64,000 bases of DNA. It comes from Auanema rhodensis (Eukaryota; Nematoda; Chromadorea; Rhabditida; Rhabditidae). Below are positions 24,701 to 39,312 of the stretch, one piece after another (the first letter of the stretch is position 1; the number at the start of each line of letters is the position of its first letter). The stretch is taken from contig OZ059899.1 in the NCBI GenBank assembly GCA_964057225.1, positions 2,604,001 to 2,668,000 of the forward strand, given 5' to 3'. The translations under genes and the position numbers were made by a program. Under the pieces are notes generated by a model. It saw only the letters and a list, made by a program, of their open reading frames with translations. It was not told where the DNA came from and searched no databases.

Positions 24701-27700
24701 AGGAATCTGAAAACATCTACTTTTCGCTAAATTATCTTGAAATTTTTCGAAAAAATTTTTGTCAAAATGTTTTTGGAAGCAATGTTGAGTGTACATGGAA
24801 ACTCAACATACACTAATGCATCATTTTTCAAACGATCATAACTAATTTTTGTATTAAGCGTTTCTCAATGTAGTATAGTGCATTCGATGCGGATTTTTAA
24901 GCTGCGTCGATCTGTGTTATCAGATTTGCGCTAGCTTAAAAATGCACCAAGATATCAACTGATATAAGTTCACACTTATATCCTCGATTTTCACCCTGAA
25001 GAATTATTTTTTTCGTTGAATAACGTTGTCCATCGTCTTCGCCTTGAAAAAAGGAATCTAAAAACATCTACTTTTTGCTAAATTATTTTGAAATTTTTCG
25101 AAAAAATTTTTGTCAAAATGTTTTTGGAAGCAATGTTGAGTGTACATGGAAACTCAACATACACTAATGCATCATTTTTCAAACGATCATAACTAATTTT
25201 TGTATTAAGCGTTTCTCAATGTAGTATAGTGCATTCGATGCGGATTTTTGAGCTGCGTCGATCTGTGTTATCAGATCTGCGCTAGCTTAAAAATGCACCG
25301 AGATATCAACTGATATAAGTTCACACTTATATCCTCGATTTTCACCCTGAAGAATTAATTTTTTCGTTGAATAACATTGTCCATCGTCTTTGCCTTGAAA
25401 AACGGAATCTAAAAACATCTACTTTTCGCTAAATTATCTTGAAATTTTTCGAAAAAATTTTTGTCAAAATGTTTTTGGAAGCAATGTTGAGTGTACATGG
25501 AAACTCAACATACACTAATGCATCATTTTTCAAACGATCATAACTAATTTTTGTATTGAGCGTTTCTCAATGTAGTATAGTGCATTCGATGCGGATTTTT
25601 AAGCTACGTCGATCTGTGTTATCAGATTTGCGCTAGCTTAAAAATGCACCGAGATATCAACTGATATAAGTTCACACTTATATCCTCGATTTTCACCCTG
25701 AAGAATTATTTTTTTCGTTGAATAACATTGTCCATCGTCTTTGCCTTAAAAAACGGAATCTAAAAACATCTACTTTTTGCTAAATTATCTTGAAATTTTT
25801 CGAAAAAATTTTTGTCAAAATGTTTTTGGAAGCAATGTTGAGTGTACATGGAAACTCAACATACACTAATGCATCATTTTTCAAACGATCATAACTAATT
25901 TTTGTATTAAGCGTTTCTCAATGTAGTATAGTGCATTCGATGCGGATTTTTAAGCTGCGTCGATCTGTGTTATCAGATTTGCGCTAGCTTAAAAATGCAC
26001 CAAGATATCAACTGATATAAGTTCACACTTATATCCTCGATTTTCACCCTGAAGAATTATTTTTTTCGTTGAATAACGTTGTCCATCGTCTTCGCCTTGA
26101 AAAAAGGAATCTAAAAACATCTACTTTTTGCTAAATTATTTTGAAATTTTTCGAAAAAATTTTTGTCAAAATGTTTTTGGAAGCAATGTTGAGTGTACAT
26201 GGAAACTCAACATACACTAATGCATCATTTTTCAAACGATCATAACTAATTTTTGTATTGAGCGTTTCTCAATGTAGTATAGTGCATTCGATGCGGATTT
26301 TTAAGCTGCGTCGATCTGTGTTATCAGATTTGCGCTAGCTTAAAAATGCACCAAGATATCAACTGATATAAGTTCACACTTATATCCTCGATTTTCACCC
26401 TGAAGAATTATTTTTTTCGTTGAATAACGTTGTCCATCGTCTTCGCCTTGAAAAAAGGAATCTAAAAACATCTACTTTTTGCTAAATTATTTTGAAATTT
26501 TTCGAAAAAATTTTTGTCAAAATGTTTTTGGAAGCAATGTTGAGTGTACATGGAAACTCAACATACACTAATGCATCATTTTTCAAACGATCATAACTAA
26601 TTTTTGTATTAAGCGTTTCTCAATGTAGTATAGTGCATTCGATGCGGATTTTTGAGCTGCGTCGATCTGTGTTATCAGATTTGCGCTAGCTTGAAAATGC
26701 ACCGAGATATCAACTGATATAAGTTCACACTTATATCCTCGATTTTCACCCTGAAGAATTAATTTTTTCGTTGAATAACATTGTCCATCGTCTTTGCCTT
26801 GAAAAAAGGAATCTGAAAACATCTACTTTTCGCTAAATTATCTTGAAATTTTTCGAAAAAATTTTTGTCAAAATGTTTTTGGAAGCAATGTTGAGTGTAC
26901 ATGGAAACTCAACATACACTAATGCATCATTTTTCAAACGATCATAACTAATTTTTGTATTAAGCGTTTCTCAATGTAGTATAGTGCATTCGATGCGGAT
27001 TTTTAAGCTGCGTCGATCTGTGTTATCAGATTTGCGCTAGCTTAAAAATGCACCAAGATATCAACTGATATAAGTTCACACTTATATCCTCGATTTTCAC
27101 CCTGAAGAATTATTTTTTTCGTTGAATAACGTTGTCCATCGTCTTCGCCTTGAAAAAAGGAATCTAAAAACATCTACTTTTTGCTAAATTATTTTGAAAT
27201 TTTTCGAAAAAATTTTTGTCAAAATGTTTTTGGAAGCAATGTTGAGTGTACATGGAAACTCAACATACACTAATGCATCATTTTTCAAACGATCATAACT
27301 AATTTTTGTATTAAGCGTTTCTCAATGTAGTATAGTGCATTCGATGCGGATTTTTGAGCTGCGTCGATCTGTGTTATCAGATCTGCGCTAGCTTAAAAAT
27401 GCACCGAGATATCAACTGATATAAGTTCACACTTATATCCTCGATTTTCACCCTGAAGAATTAATTTTTTCGTTGAATAACATTGTCCATCGTCTTTGCC
27501 TTGAAAAACGGAATCTAAAAACATCTACTTTTCGCTAAATTATCTTGAAATTTTTCGAAAAAATTTTTGTCAAAATGTTTTTGGAAGCAATGTTGAGTGT
27601 ACATGGAAACTCAACATACACTAATGCATCATTTTTCAAACGATCATAACTAATTTTTGTATTGAGCGTTTCTCAATGTAGTATAGTGCATTCGATGCGG

Positions 27701-28782
27701 ATTTTTAAGCTACGTCGATCTGTGTTATCAGATTTGCGCTAGCTTAAAAATGCACCGAGATATCAACTGATATAAGTTCACACTTATATCCTCGATTTTC
27801 ACCCTGAAGAATTATTTTTTTCGTTGAATAACATTGTCCATCGTCTTTGCCTTAAAAAACGGAATCTAAAAACATCTACTTTTTGCTAAATTATCTTGAA
27901 ATTTTTCGAAAAAATTTTTGTCAAAATGTTTTTGGAAGCAATGTTGAGTGTACATGGAAACTCAACATACACTAATGCATCATTTTTCAAACGATCATAA
28001 CTAATTTTTGTATTAAGCGTTTCTCAATGTAGTATAGTGCATTCGATGCGGATTTTTAAGCTGCGTCGATCTGTGTTATCAGATTTGCGCTAGCTTAAAA
28101 ATGCACCAAGATATCAACTGATATAAGTTCACACTTATATCCTCGATTTTCACCCTGAAGAATTATTTTTTTCGTTGAATAACGTTGTCCATCGTCTTCG
28201 CCTTGAAAAAAGGAATCTAAAAACATCTACTTTTTGCTAAATTATTTTGAAATTTTTCGAAAAAATTTTTGTCAAAATGTTTTTGGAAGCAATGTTGAGT
28301 GTACATGGAAACTCAACATACACTAATGCATCATTTTTCAAACGATCATAACTAATTTTTGTATTGAGCGTTTCTCAATGTAGTATAGTGCATTCGATGC
28401 GGATTTTTAAGCTGCGTCGATCTGTGTTATCAGATTTGCGCTAGCTTAAAAAAGCACCGAGATATCAACTGATATAAGTTCACACTTATATCCTCGATTT
28501 TCACCCTGAAGAATTATTTTTTTCGTTGAATAACATTGTCCATCGTCTTCGCCTTGAAAAACGGAATCTAAAAACATCTACTTTTTGCTAAATTATTTTG
28601 AAATTTTTCGAAAAAATTTTTGTCAAAATGTTTTTGGAAGCAATGTTGAGTGTACATGGAAACTCAACATACACTAATGCATCATTTTTCAAACGATCAT
28701 AACTAATTTTTGTATTAAGCGTTTCTCAATGTAGTATAGTGCATTCGATGCGGATTTTTAAGCTGCGTCGATCTGTGTTATC
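21763..28782. repeat. HOR-D: 7-monomer (2457-bp) repeat in three copies
   Basis: M63-M69 (21763-24219) recur as M70-M75 followed by a different monomer, M76 (24220-26676). M77-M82 (26677-28782) then repeat slots two to seven. Three rare markers fix the register: 5C in M66, M73 and M79; 334A in the same monomers; and 125A in M67, M74 and M80. M63 and M70 share an A in place of C178 within the central palindrome. M76 (28A-104G, 329G) replaces slot seven of copy two and slot one of copy three, which shortens the spacing from seven to six monomers. Confidence 0.92.
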
Positions 28783-29133
28783 AGATTTGCGCTAGCTTAA
28801 AAAAGCACCGAGATATCAACTGATATAAGTTCACACTTATATCCTCGATTTTCACCCTGAAGAATTAATTTTTTCGTTGAATAACATTGTCCATCGTCTT
28901 TGCCTTGAAAAAAGGAATCTGAAAACATCTACTTTTCGCTAAATTATCTTGAAATTTTTCGAAAAAATTTTTGTCAAAATGTTTTTGGAAGCAATGTTGA
29001 GTGTACATGGAAACTCAACATACACTAATGCATCATTTTTCAAACGATCATAACTAATTTTTGTATTAAGCGTTTCTCAATGTAGTATAGTGCATTCGAT
29101 GCGGATTTTTAAGCTGCGTCGATCTGTGTTATC
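28783..29133. repeat. Chimeric monomer M83, later amplified
   Basis: The first bases carry 17A-22A, as in M69 and M82. From position 86 onward it carries 86A-131A-139G-155C-166C, the signature of the 17G type (M64, M71, M77). The switch lies between bases 22 and 86. The same chimera recurs as M90 and M95 in HOR-E, so the exchange happened before that block was amplified. Confidence 0.75.
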
Positions 29134-30537
29134 AGATTTGCGCTAGCTTAAAAATGCACCAAGATATCAACTGATATAAGTTCACACTTATATCCTCGAT
29201 TTTCACCCTGAAGAATTATTTTTTTCGTTGAATAACGTTGTCCATCGTCTTCGCCTTGAAAAAAGGAATCTAAAAACATCTACTTTTTGCTAAATTATTT
29301 TGAAATTTTTCGAAAAAATTTTTGTCAAAATGTTTTTGGAAGCAATGTTGAGTGTACATGGAAACTCAACATACACTAATGCATCATTTTTCAAACGATC
29401 ATAACTAAGTTTTGTATTAAGCGTTTCTCAATGTAGTATAGTGCATTCGATGCGGATTGTTGAGCTGCGTCGATCTGTGTTATCAGATTTGCGCTAGCTT
29501 AAAAATGCACCGAGATATCAACTGATATGAGTTCACACATATATCCTCGATTTTCACCCTGAAGAATTAATTTTTTCGTTGAATAACATTGTCCATCGTC
29601 TTTGCCTTGAAAAACGGAATCTAAAAACATCTACTTTTCGCTAAATTATCTTGAAATTTTTCGAAAAAATTTTTGTCAAAATGTTTTTGGAAGCAATGTT
29701 GAGTGTACATGGAAACTCAACATACACTAATGCATCATTTTTCAAACGATCATAACTAATTTTTGTATTGAGCGTTTCTCAATGTAGTATAGTGCATTCG
29801 ATGCGGATTTTTAAGCTACGTCGATCTGTGTTATCAGATTTGCGCTAGCTTAAAAATGCACCGAGATATCAACTGATATAAGTTCACACTTATATCCTCG
29901 ATTTTCACCCTGAAGAATTATTTTTTTCGTTGAATAACATTGTCCATCGTCTTTGCCTTAAAAAACGGAATCTAAAAACATCTACTTTTTGTTAAATTAT
30001 CTTGAAATTTTTCGAAAAAATTTTTGTCAAAATGTTTTTGGAAGCAATGTTGAGTGTACATGGAAACTCAACATACACTAATGCATCATTTTTCAAACGA
30101 TCATAACTAATTTTTGTATTAAGCGTTTCTCAATGTAGTATAGTGCATTCGATGCGGATTGTTGAGCTGCGTCGATCTGTGTTATCAGATTTGCGCTAGC
30201 TTAAAAATGCACCGAGATATCAACTGATATAAGTTCACACTTATATCCTCGATTTTCACCCTGAAGAATTATTTTTTTCGTTGAATAACATTGTCCATCG
30301 TCTTTGCCTTAAAAAACGGAATCTAAAAACATCTACTTTTTGCTAAATTATCTTGAAATTTTTCGAAAAAATTTTTGTCAAAATGTTTTTGGAAGCAATG
30401 TTGAGTGTACATGGAAACTCAACATACACTAATGCATCATTTTTCAAACGATCATAACTAATTTTTGTATTAAGCGTTTCTCAATGTAGTATAGTGCATT
30501 CGATGCGGATTGTTGAGCTGCGTCGATCTGTGTTATC
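28783..30537. repeat. Linking segment M83-M87 where 326G first appears
   Basis: M83 is a chimera described separately. M84 is a 28A-104G monomer, M85 a 45G-55A monomer with 334A, and M86 and M87 are two 125A monomers. M84, M86 and M87 carry 326G, which I did not see to the left of 29400. From here rightward 326G becomes common. M86 and M87 are adjacent and near-identical, suggesting a local one-monomer duplication; M86 alone has a T at the C157 position. Confidence 0.75.
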
Positions 30538-33500
30538 AGATTTGCGCTAGCTTAAAAATGCACCGAGATATCAACTGATATGAGTTCACACATATATCCT
30601 CGATTTTCACCCTGAAGAATTAATTTTTTCGTTGAATAACATTGTCCATCGTCTTCGCCTTGAAAAACGGAATCTAAAAACATCTACTTTTTGCTAAATT
30701 ATTTTGAAATTTTTCGAAAAAATTTTTGTCAAAATGTTTTTGGAAGCAATGTTGAGTGTACATGGAAACTCAACATACACTAATGCATCATTTTTCAAAC
30801 GATCATAACTAATTTTTGTATTAAGCGTTTCTCAATGTAGTATAGTGCATTCGATGCGGATTTTTAAGCTGCGTCGATCTGTGTTATCAGATTTGCGCTA
30901 GCTTAAAAAAGCACCGAGATATCAACTGATATAAGTTCACACTTATATCCTCGATTTTCACCCTGAAGAATTATTTTTTTCGTTGAATAACATTGTCCAT
31001 CGTCTTCGCCTTGAAAAACGGAATCTAAAAACATCTACTTTTTGCTAAATTATTTTGAAATTTTTCGAAAAAATTTTTGTCAAAATGTTTTTGGAAGCAA
31101 TGTTGAGTGTACATGGAAACTCAACATACACTAATGCATCATTTTTCAAACGATCATAACTAATTTTTGTATTAAGCGTTTCTCAATGTAGTATAGTGCA
31201 TTCGATGCGGATTTTTAAGCTGCGTCGATCTGTGTTATCAGATTTGCGCTAGCTTAAAAAAGCACCGAGATATCAACTGATATAAGTTCACACTTATATC
31301 CTCGATTTTCACCCTGAAGAATTAATTTTTTCGTTGAATAACATTGTCCATCGTCTTTGCCTTGAAAAAAGGAATCTGAAAACATCTACTTTTCGCTAAA
31401 TTATCTTGAAATTTTTCGAAAAAATTTTTGTCAAAATGTTTTTGGAAGCAATGTTGAGTGTACATGGAAACTCAACATACACTAATGCATCATTTTTCAA
31501 ACGATCATAACTAATTTTTGTATTAAGCGTTTCTCAATGTAGTATAGTGCATTCGATGCGGATTTTTAAGCTGCGTCGATCTGTGTTATCAGATTTGCGC
31601 TAGCTTAAAAATGCACCAAGATATCAACTGATATAAGTTCACACTTATATCCTCGATTTTCACCCTGAAGAATTATTTTTTTCGTTGAATAACGTTGTCC
31701 ATCGTCTTCGCCTTGAAAAAAGGAATCTAAAAACATCTACTTTTTGCTAAATTATTTTGAAATTTTTCGAAAAAATTTTTGTCAAAATGTTTTTGGAAGC
31801 AATGTTGAGTGTACATGGAAACTCAACATACACTAATGCATCATTTTTCAAACGATCATAACTAATTTTTGTATTAAGCGTTTCTCAATGTAGTATAGTG
31901 CATTCGATGCGGATTGTTGAGCTGCGTCGATCTGTGTTATCAGATTTGCGCTAGCTTAAAAATGCACCGAGATATCAACTGATATGAGTTCACACATATA
32001 TCCTCGATTTTCACCCTGAAGAATTAATTTTTTCGTTGAATAACATTGTCCATCGTCTTTGCCTTGAAAAACGGAATCTAAAAACATCTACTTTTCGCTA
32101 AATTATCTTGAAATTTTTCGAAAAAATTTTTGTCAAAATGTTTTTGGAAGCAATGTTGAGTGTACATGGAAACTCAACATACACTAATGCATCATTTTTC
32201 AAACGATCATAACTAATTTTTGTATTGAGCGTTTCTCAATGTAGTATAGTGCATTCGATGCGGATTTTTAAGCTACGTCGATCTGTGTTATCAGATTTGC
32301 GCTAGCTTAAAAATGCACCGAGATATCAACTGATATGAGTTCACACATATATCCTCGATTTTCACCCTGAAGAATTAATTTTTTCGTTGAATAACATTGT
32401 CCATCGTCTTCGCCTTGAAAAACGGAATCTAAAAACATCTACTTTTTGCTAAATTATTTTGAAATTTTTCGAAAAAATTTTTGTCAAAATGTTTTTGGAA
32501 GCAATGTTGAGTGTACATGGAAACTCAACATACACTAATGCATCATTTTTCAAACGATCATAACTAATTTTTGTATTAAGCGTTTCTCAATGTAGTATAG
32601 TGCATTCGATGCGGATTTTTAAGCTGCGTCGATCTGTGTTATCAGATTTGCGCTAGCTTAAAAAAGCACCGAGATATCAACTGATATAAGTTCACACTTA
32701 TATCCTCGATTTTCACCCTGAAGAATTATTTTTTTCGTTGAATAACATTGTCCATCGTCTTCGCCTTGAAAAACGGAATCTAAAAACATCTACTTTTTGC
32801 TAAATTATTTTGAAATTTTTCGAAAAAATTTTTGTCAAAATGTTTTTGGAAGCAATGTTGAGTGTACATGGAAACTCAACATACACTAATGCATCATTTT
32901 TCAAACGATCATAACTAATTTTTGTATTAAGCGTTTCTCAATGTAGTATAGTGCATTCGATGCGGATTTTTAAGCTGCGTCGATCTGTGTTATCAGATTT
33001 GCGCTAGCTTAAAAAAGCACCGAGATATCAACTGATATAAGTTCACACTTATATCCTCGATTTTCACCCTGAAGAATTAATTTTTTCGTTGAATAACATT
33101 GTCCATCGTCTTTGCCTTGAAAAAAGGAATCTGAAAACATCTACTTTTCGCTAAATTATCTTGAAATTTTTCGAAAAAATTTTTGTCAAAATGTTTTTGG
33201 AAGCAATGTTGAGTGTACATGGAAACTCAACATACACTAATGCATCATTTTTCAAACGATCATAACTAATTTTTGTATTAAGCGTTTCTCAATGTAGTAT
33301 AGTGCATTCGATGCGGATTTTTAAGCTGCGTCGATCTGTGTTATCAGATTTGCGCTAGCTTAAAAATGCACCAAGATATCAACTGATATAAGTTCACACT
33401 TATATCCTCGATTTTCACCCTGAAGAATTATTTTTTTCGTTGAATAACGTTGTCCATCGTCTTCGCCTTGAAAAAAGGAATCTAAAAACATCTACTTTTT

Positions 33501-34047
33501 GCTAAATTATTTTGAAATTTTTCGAAAAAATTTTTGTCAAAATGTTTTTGGAAGCAATGTTGAGTGTACATGGAAACTCAACATACACTAATGCATCATT
33601 TTTCAAACGATCATAACTAATTTTTGTATTAAGCGTTTCTCAATGTAGTATAGTGCATTCGATGCGGATTGTTGAGCTGCGTCGATCTGTGTTATCAGAT
33701 TTGCGCTAGCTTAAAAATGCACCGAGATATCAACTGATATGAGTTCACACATATATCCTCGATTTTCACCCTGAAGAATTAATTTTTTCGTTGAATAACA
33801 TTGTCCATCGTCTTTGCCTTGAAAAACGGAATCTAAAAACATCTACTTTTCGCTAAATTATCTTGAAATTTTTCGAAAAAATTTTTGTCAAAATGTTTTT
33901 GGAAGCAATGTTGAGTGTACATGGAAACTCAACATACACTAATGCATCATTTTTCAAACGATCATAACTAATTTTTGTATTGAGCGTTTCTCAATGTAGT
34001 ATAGTGCATTCGATGCGGATTTTTAAGCTACGTCGATCTGTGTTATC
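30538..34047. repeat. HOR-E: 5-monomer (1755-bp) repeat, two copies
   Basis: M88-M92 (30538-32292) recur as M93-M97 (32293-34047) and agree at every diagnostic site I checked. The order is: 45G-55A with 119C-131C; 22A with 119C-131C; the M83-type chimera; 28A-104G with 326G; and 45G-55A with 334A. M82-M85 show the same last four types in order, so the unit seems to derive from the end of HOR-D and its link segment. Confidence 0.9.
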
Positions 34048-37000
34048 AGATTTGCGCTAGCTTAAAAATGCACCGAGATATCAACTGATATAAGTTCACA
34101 CTTATATCCTCGATTTTCACCCTGAAGAATTATTTTTTTCGTTGAATAACATTGTCCATCGTCTTTGCCTTAAAAAACGGAATCTAAAAACATCTACTTT
34201 TTGCTAAATTATCTTGAAATTTTTCGAAAAAATTTTTGTCAAAATGTTTTTGGAAGCAATGTTGAGTGTACATGGAAACTCAACATACACTAATGCATCA
34301 TTTTTCAAACGATCATAACTAATTTTTGTATTGAGCGTTTCTCAATGTAGTATAGTGCATTCGATGCGGATTTTTAAGCTGCGTCGATCTGTGTTATCAG
34401 ATTTGCGCTAGCTTAAAAAAGCACCGAGATATCAACTGATATAAGTTCACACTTATATCCTCGATTTTCACCCTGAAGAATTATTTTTTTCGTTGAATAA
34501 CATTGTCCATCGTCTTCGCCTTGAAAAACGGAATCTAAAAACATCTACTTTTTGCTAAATTATTTTGAAATTTTTCGAAAAAATTTTTGTCAAAATGTTT
34601 TTGGAAGCAATGTTGAGTGTACATGGAAACTCAACATACACTAATGCATCATTTTTCAAACGATCATAACTAATTTTTGTATTAAGCGTTTCTCAATGTA
34701 GTATAGTGCATTCGATGCGGATTTTTGAGCTGCGTCGATCTGTGTTATCAGATTTGCGCTAGCTTGAAAATGCACCGAGATATCAACTGATATAAGTTCA
34801 CACTTATATCCTCGATTTTCACCCTGAAGAATTAATTTTTTCGTTGAATAACATTGTCCATCGTCTTTGCCTTGAAAAAAGGAATCTGAAAACATCTACT
34901 TTTCGCTAAATTATCTTGAAATTTTTCGAAAAAATTTTTGTCAAAATGTTTTTGGAAGCAATGTTGAGTGTACATGGAAACTCAACATACACTAATGCAT
35001 CATTTTTCAAACGATCATAACTAATTTTTGTATTAAGCGTTTCTCAATGTAGTATAGTGCATTCGATGCGGATTTTTAAGCTGCGTCGATCTGTGTTATC
35101 AGATTTGCGCTAGCTTAAAAATGCACCAAGATATCAACTGATATAAGTTCACACTTATATCCTCGATTTTCACCCTGAAGAATTATTTTTTTCGTTGAAT
35201 AACGTTGTCCATCGTCTTCGCCTTGAAAAAAGGAATCTAAAAACATCTACTTTTTGCTAAATTATTTTGAAATTTTTCGAAAAAATTTTTGTCAAAATGT
35301 TTTTGGAAGCAATGTTGAGTGTACATGGAAACTCAACATACACTAATGCATCATTTTTCAAACGATCATAACTAATTTTTGTATTAAGCGTTTCTCAATG
35401 TAGTATAGTGCATTCGATGCGGATTTTTGAGCTGCGTCGATCTGTGTTATCAGATTTGCGCTAGCTTGAAAATGCACCGAGATATCAACTGATATAAGTT
35501 CACACTTATATCCTCGATTTTCACCCTGAAGAATTAATTTTTTCGTTGAATAACATTGTCCATCGTCTTTGCCTTGAAAAAAGGAATCTGAAAACATCTA
35601 CTTTTCGCTAAATTATCTTGAAATTTTTCGAAAAAATTTTTGTCAAAATGTTTTTGGAAGCAATGTTGAGTGTACATGGAAACTCAACATACACTAATGC
35701 ATCATTTTTCAAACGATCATAACTAATTTTTGTATTAAGCGTTTCTCAATGTAGTATAGTGCATTCGATGCGGATTTTTAAGCTGCGTCGATCTGTGTTA
35801 TCAGATTTGCGCTAGCTTAAAAATGCACCAAGATATCAACTGATATAAGTTCACACTTATATCCTCGATTTTCACCCTGAAGAATTATTTTTTTCGTTGA
35901 ATAACGTTGTCCATCGTCTTCGCCTTGAAAAAAGGAATCTAAAAACATCTACTTTTTGCTAAATTATTTTGAAATTTTTCGAAAAAATTTTTGTCAAAAT
36001 GTTTTTGGAAGCAATGTTGAGTGTACATGGAAACTCAACATACACTAATGCATCATTTTTCAAACGATCATAACTAATTTTTGTATTAAGCGTTTCTCAA
36101 TGTAGTATAGTGCATTCGATGCGGATTTTTAAGCTGCGTCGATCTGTGTTATCAGATTTGCGCTAGCTTAAAAATGCACCAAGATATCAACTGATATAAG
36201 TTCACACTTATATCCTCGATTTTCACCCTGAAGAATTATTTTTTTCGTTGAATAACGTTGTCCATCGTCTTCGCCTTGAAAAAAGGAATCTAAAAACATC
36301 TACTTTTTGCTAAATTATTTTGAAATTTTTCGAAAAAATTTTTGTCAAAATGTTTTTGGAAGCAATGTTGAGTGTACATGGAAACTCAACATACACTAAT
36401 GCATCATTTTTCAAACGATCATAACTAATTTTTGTATTGAGCGTTTCTCAATGTAGTATAGTGCATTCGATGCGGATTTTTAAGCTGCGTCGATCTGTGT
36501 TATCAGATTTGCGCTAGCTTAAAAAAGCACCGAGATATCAACTGATATAAGTTCACACTTATATCCTCGATTTTCACCCTGAAGAATTATTTTTTTCGTT
36601 GAATAACATTGTCCATCGTCTTCGCCTTGAAAAACGGAATCTAAAAACATCTACTTTTTGCTAAATTATTTTGAAATTTTTCGAAAAAATTTTTGTCAAA
36701 ATGTTTTTGGAAGCAATGTTGAGTGTACATGGAAACTCAACATACACTAATGCATCATTTTTCAAACGATCATAACTAATTTTTGTATTAAGCGTTTCTC
36801 AATGTAGTATAGTGCATTCGATGCGGATTTTTGAGCTGCGTCGATCTGTGTTATCAGATTTGCGCTAGCTTGAAAATGCACCGAGATATCAACTGATATA
36901 AGTTCACACTTATATCCTCGATTTTCACCCTGAAGAATTAATTTTTTCGTTGAATAACATTGTCCATCGTCTTTGCCTTGAAAAAAGGAATCTGAAAACA

Positions 37001-37908
37001 TCTACTTTTCGCTAAATTATCTTGAAATTTTTCGAAAAAATTTTTGTCAAAATGTTTTTGGAAGCAATGTTGAGTGTACATGGAAACTCAACATACACTA
37101 ATGCATCATTTTTCAAACGATCATAACTAATTTTTGTATTAAGCGTTTCTCAATGTAGTATAGTGCATTCGATGCGGATTTTTAAGCTGCGTCGATCTGT
37201 GTTATCAGATTTGCGCTAGCTTAAAAATGCACCAAGATATCAACTGATATAAGTTCACACTTATATCCTCGATTTTCACCCTGAAGATTTTTTTTTTTCG
37301 TTGAATAACGTTGTCCATCGTCTTCGCCTTGAAAAAAGAAATCTAAAAACATCTACTTTTTGCTAAATTATTTTGAAATTTTTCGAAAAAATTTTTGTCA
37401 AAATGTTTTTGGAAGCAATGTTGAGTGTACATGGAAACTCAACATACACTAATGCATCATTTTTCAAACGATCATAACTAATTTTTGTATTAAGCGTTTC
37501 TCAATGTAGTATAGTGCATTCGATGCGGATTTTTGAGCTGCGTCGATCTGTGTTATCAGATTTGCGCTAGCTTGAAAATGCACCGAGATATCAACTGATA
37601 TAAGTTCACACTTATATCCTCGATTTTCACCCTGAAGAATTAATTTTTTCGTTGAATAACATTGTCCATCGTCTTTGCCTTGAAAAAAGGAATCTGAAAA
37701 CATCTACTTTTCGCTAAATTATCTTGAAATTTTTCGAAAAAATTTTTGTCAAAATGTTTTTGGAAGCAATGTTGAGTGTACATGGAAACTCAACATACAC
37801 TAATGCATCATTTTTCAAACGATCATAACTAATTTTTGTATTAAGCGTTTCTCAATGTAGTATAGTGCATTCGATGCGGATTTTTAAGCTGCGTCGATCT
37901 GTGTTATC
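34048..37908. repeat. HOR-F: 6-monomer (2106-bp) repeat preceded by one link monomer
   Basis: M98 is a 125A link monomer with 286G. M99-M104 (34399-36504) are followed by M105-M108 (36505-37908), which repeat the first four slots. Slots one to four are 22A-119C-131C with 329G; 17G-131A-139G; 28A-104G with 329G; and again 17G-131A-139G. So the block also has an internal dimer made of the 17G and 28A types. M107 has private changes: a T-run where AATTA normally stands near base 84, and 133A. Confidence 0.85.
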
Positions 37909-39312
37909 AGATTTGCGCTAGCTTAAAAATGCACCAAGATATCAACTGATATAAGTTCACACTTATATCCTCGATTTTCACCCTGAAGAATTATTTTTTT
38001 CGTTGAATAACGTTGTCCATCGTCTTCGCCTTGAAAAAAGGAATCTAAAAACATCTACTTTTTGCTAAATTATTTTGAAATTTTTCGAAAAAATTTTTGT
38101 CAAAATGTTTTTGGAAGCAATGTTGAGTGTACATGGAAACTCAACATACACTAATGCATCATTTTTCAAACGATCATAACTAATTTTTGTATTGAGCGTT
38201 TCTCAATGTAGTATAGTGCATTCAATGCGGATTTTTGAGCTGCGTCGATCTGTGTTATCAGATTTGCGCTAGCTTAAAAATGCACCGAGATATCAACTGA
38301 TATAAGTTCACACTTATATCCTCGATTTTCACCCTGAAGAATTATTTTTTTCGTTGAATAACATTGTCCATCGTCTTTGCTTTGAAAAACAGAATCTAAA
38401 AACATCTACTTTTTGCTAAATTATTTTGAAATTTTTCGAAAAAAGTTTTGTCAAAATGTTTTTGGAAGCAATGTTGAGTGTACATGGAAACTCAACATAC
38501 ACTAATGCATCATTTTTCAAACGATCATAACTAATTTTTTTATTAAGCGTTTCTCAATGTAGTATAGTGCATTCGATGCGGATTTTTGAGCTGCGTCGAT
38601 CTGTGTTATCAGATTTGCGCTAGCTTAAAAATGCACCGAGATATCAACTGATATAAGTTCACACTTATATCCTCGATTTTCACCCTGAAGAATTATTTTT
38701 TTCGTTGAATAACATTGTCCATCGTCTTTGCCTTAAAAAACGGAATCTAAAAACATCTACTTTTCGCTAAATTATTTTGAAATTTTTCGAAAAAATTTTT
38801 GTCAAAATGTTTTTGGAAGCAATGTTGAGTGTACATGGAAACTCAACATACACTAATGCATCATTTTTCAAACGATCATAACTAATTTTTGTATTAAGCG
38901 TTTCTCAATGTAGTATAGTGCATTCGATGCGGATTTTTAAGCTGCGTCGATCTGTGTTATCAGATTTGCGCTAGCTTAAAAAAGCACCGAGATATCAACT
39001 GATATAAGTTCACACTTATATCCTCGATTTTCACCCTGAAGAATTATTTTTTTCGTTGAATAACATTGTCCATCGTCTTCGCCTTGAAAAACGGAATCTA
39101 AAAACATCTACTTTTTGCTAAATTATTTTGAAATTTTTCGAAAAAATTTTTGTCAAAATGTTTTTGGAAGCAATGTTGAGTGTACATGGAAACTCAACAT
39201 ACACTAATGCATCATTTTTCAAACGATCATAACTAATTTTTGTATTAAGCGTTTCTCAATGTAGTATAGTGCATTCGATGCGGATTTTTGAGCTGCGTCG
39301 ATCTGTGTTATC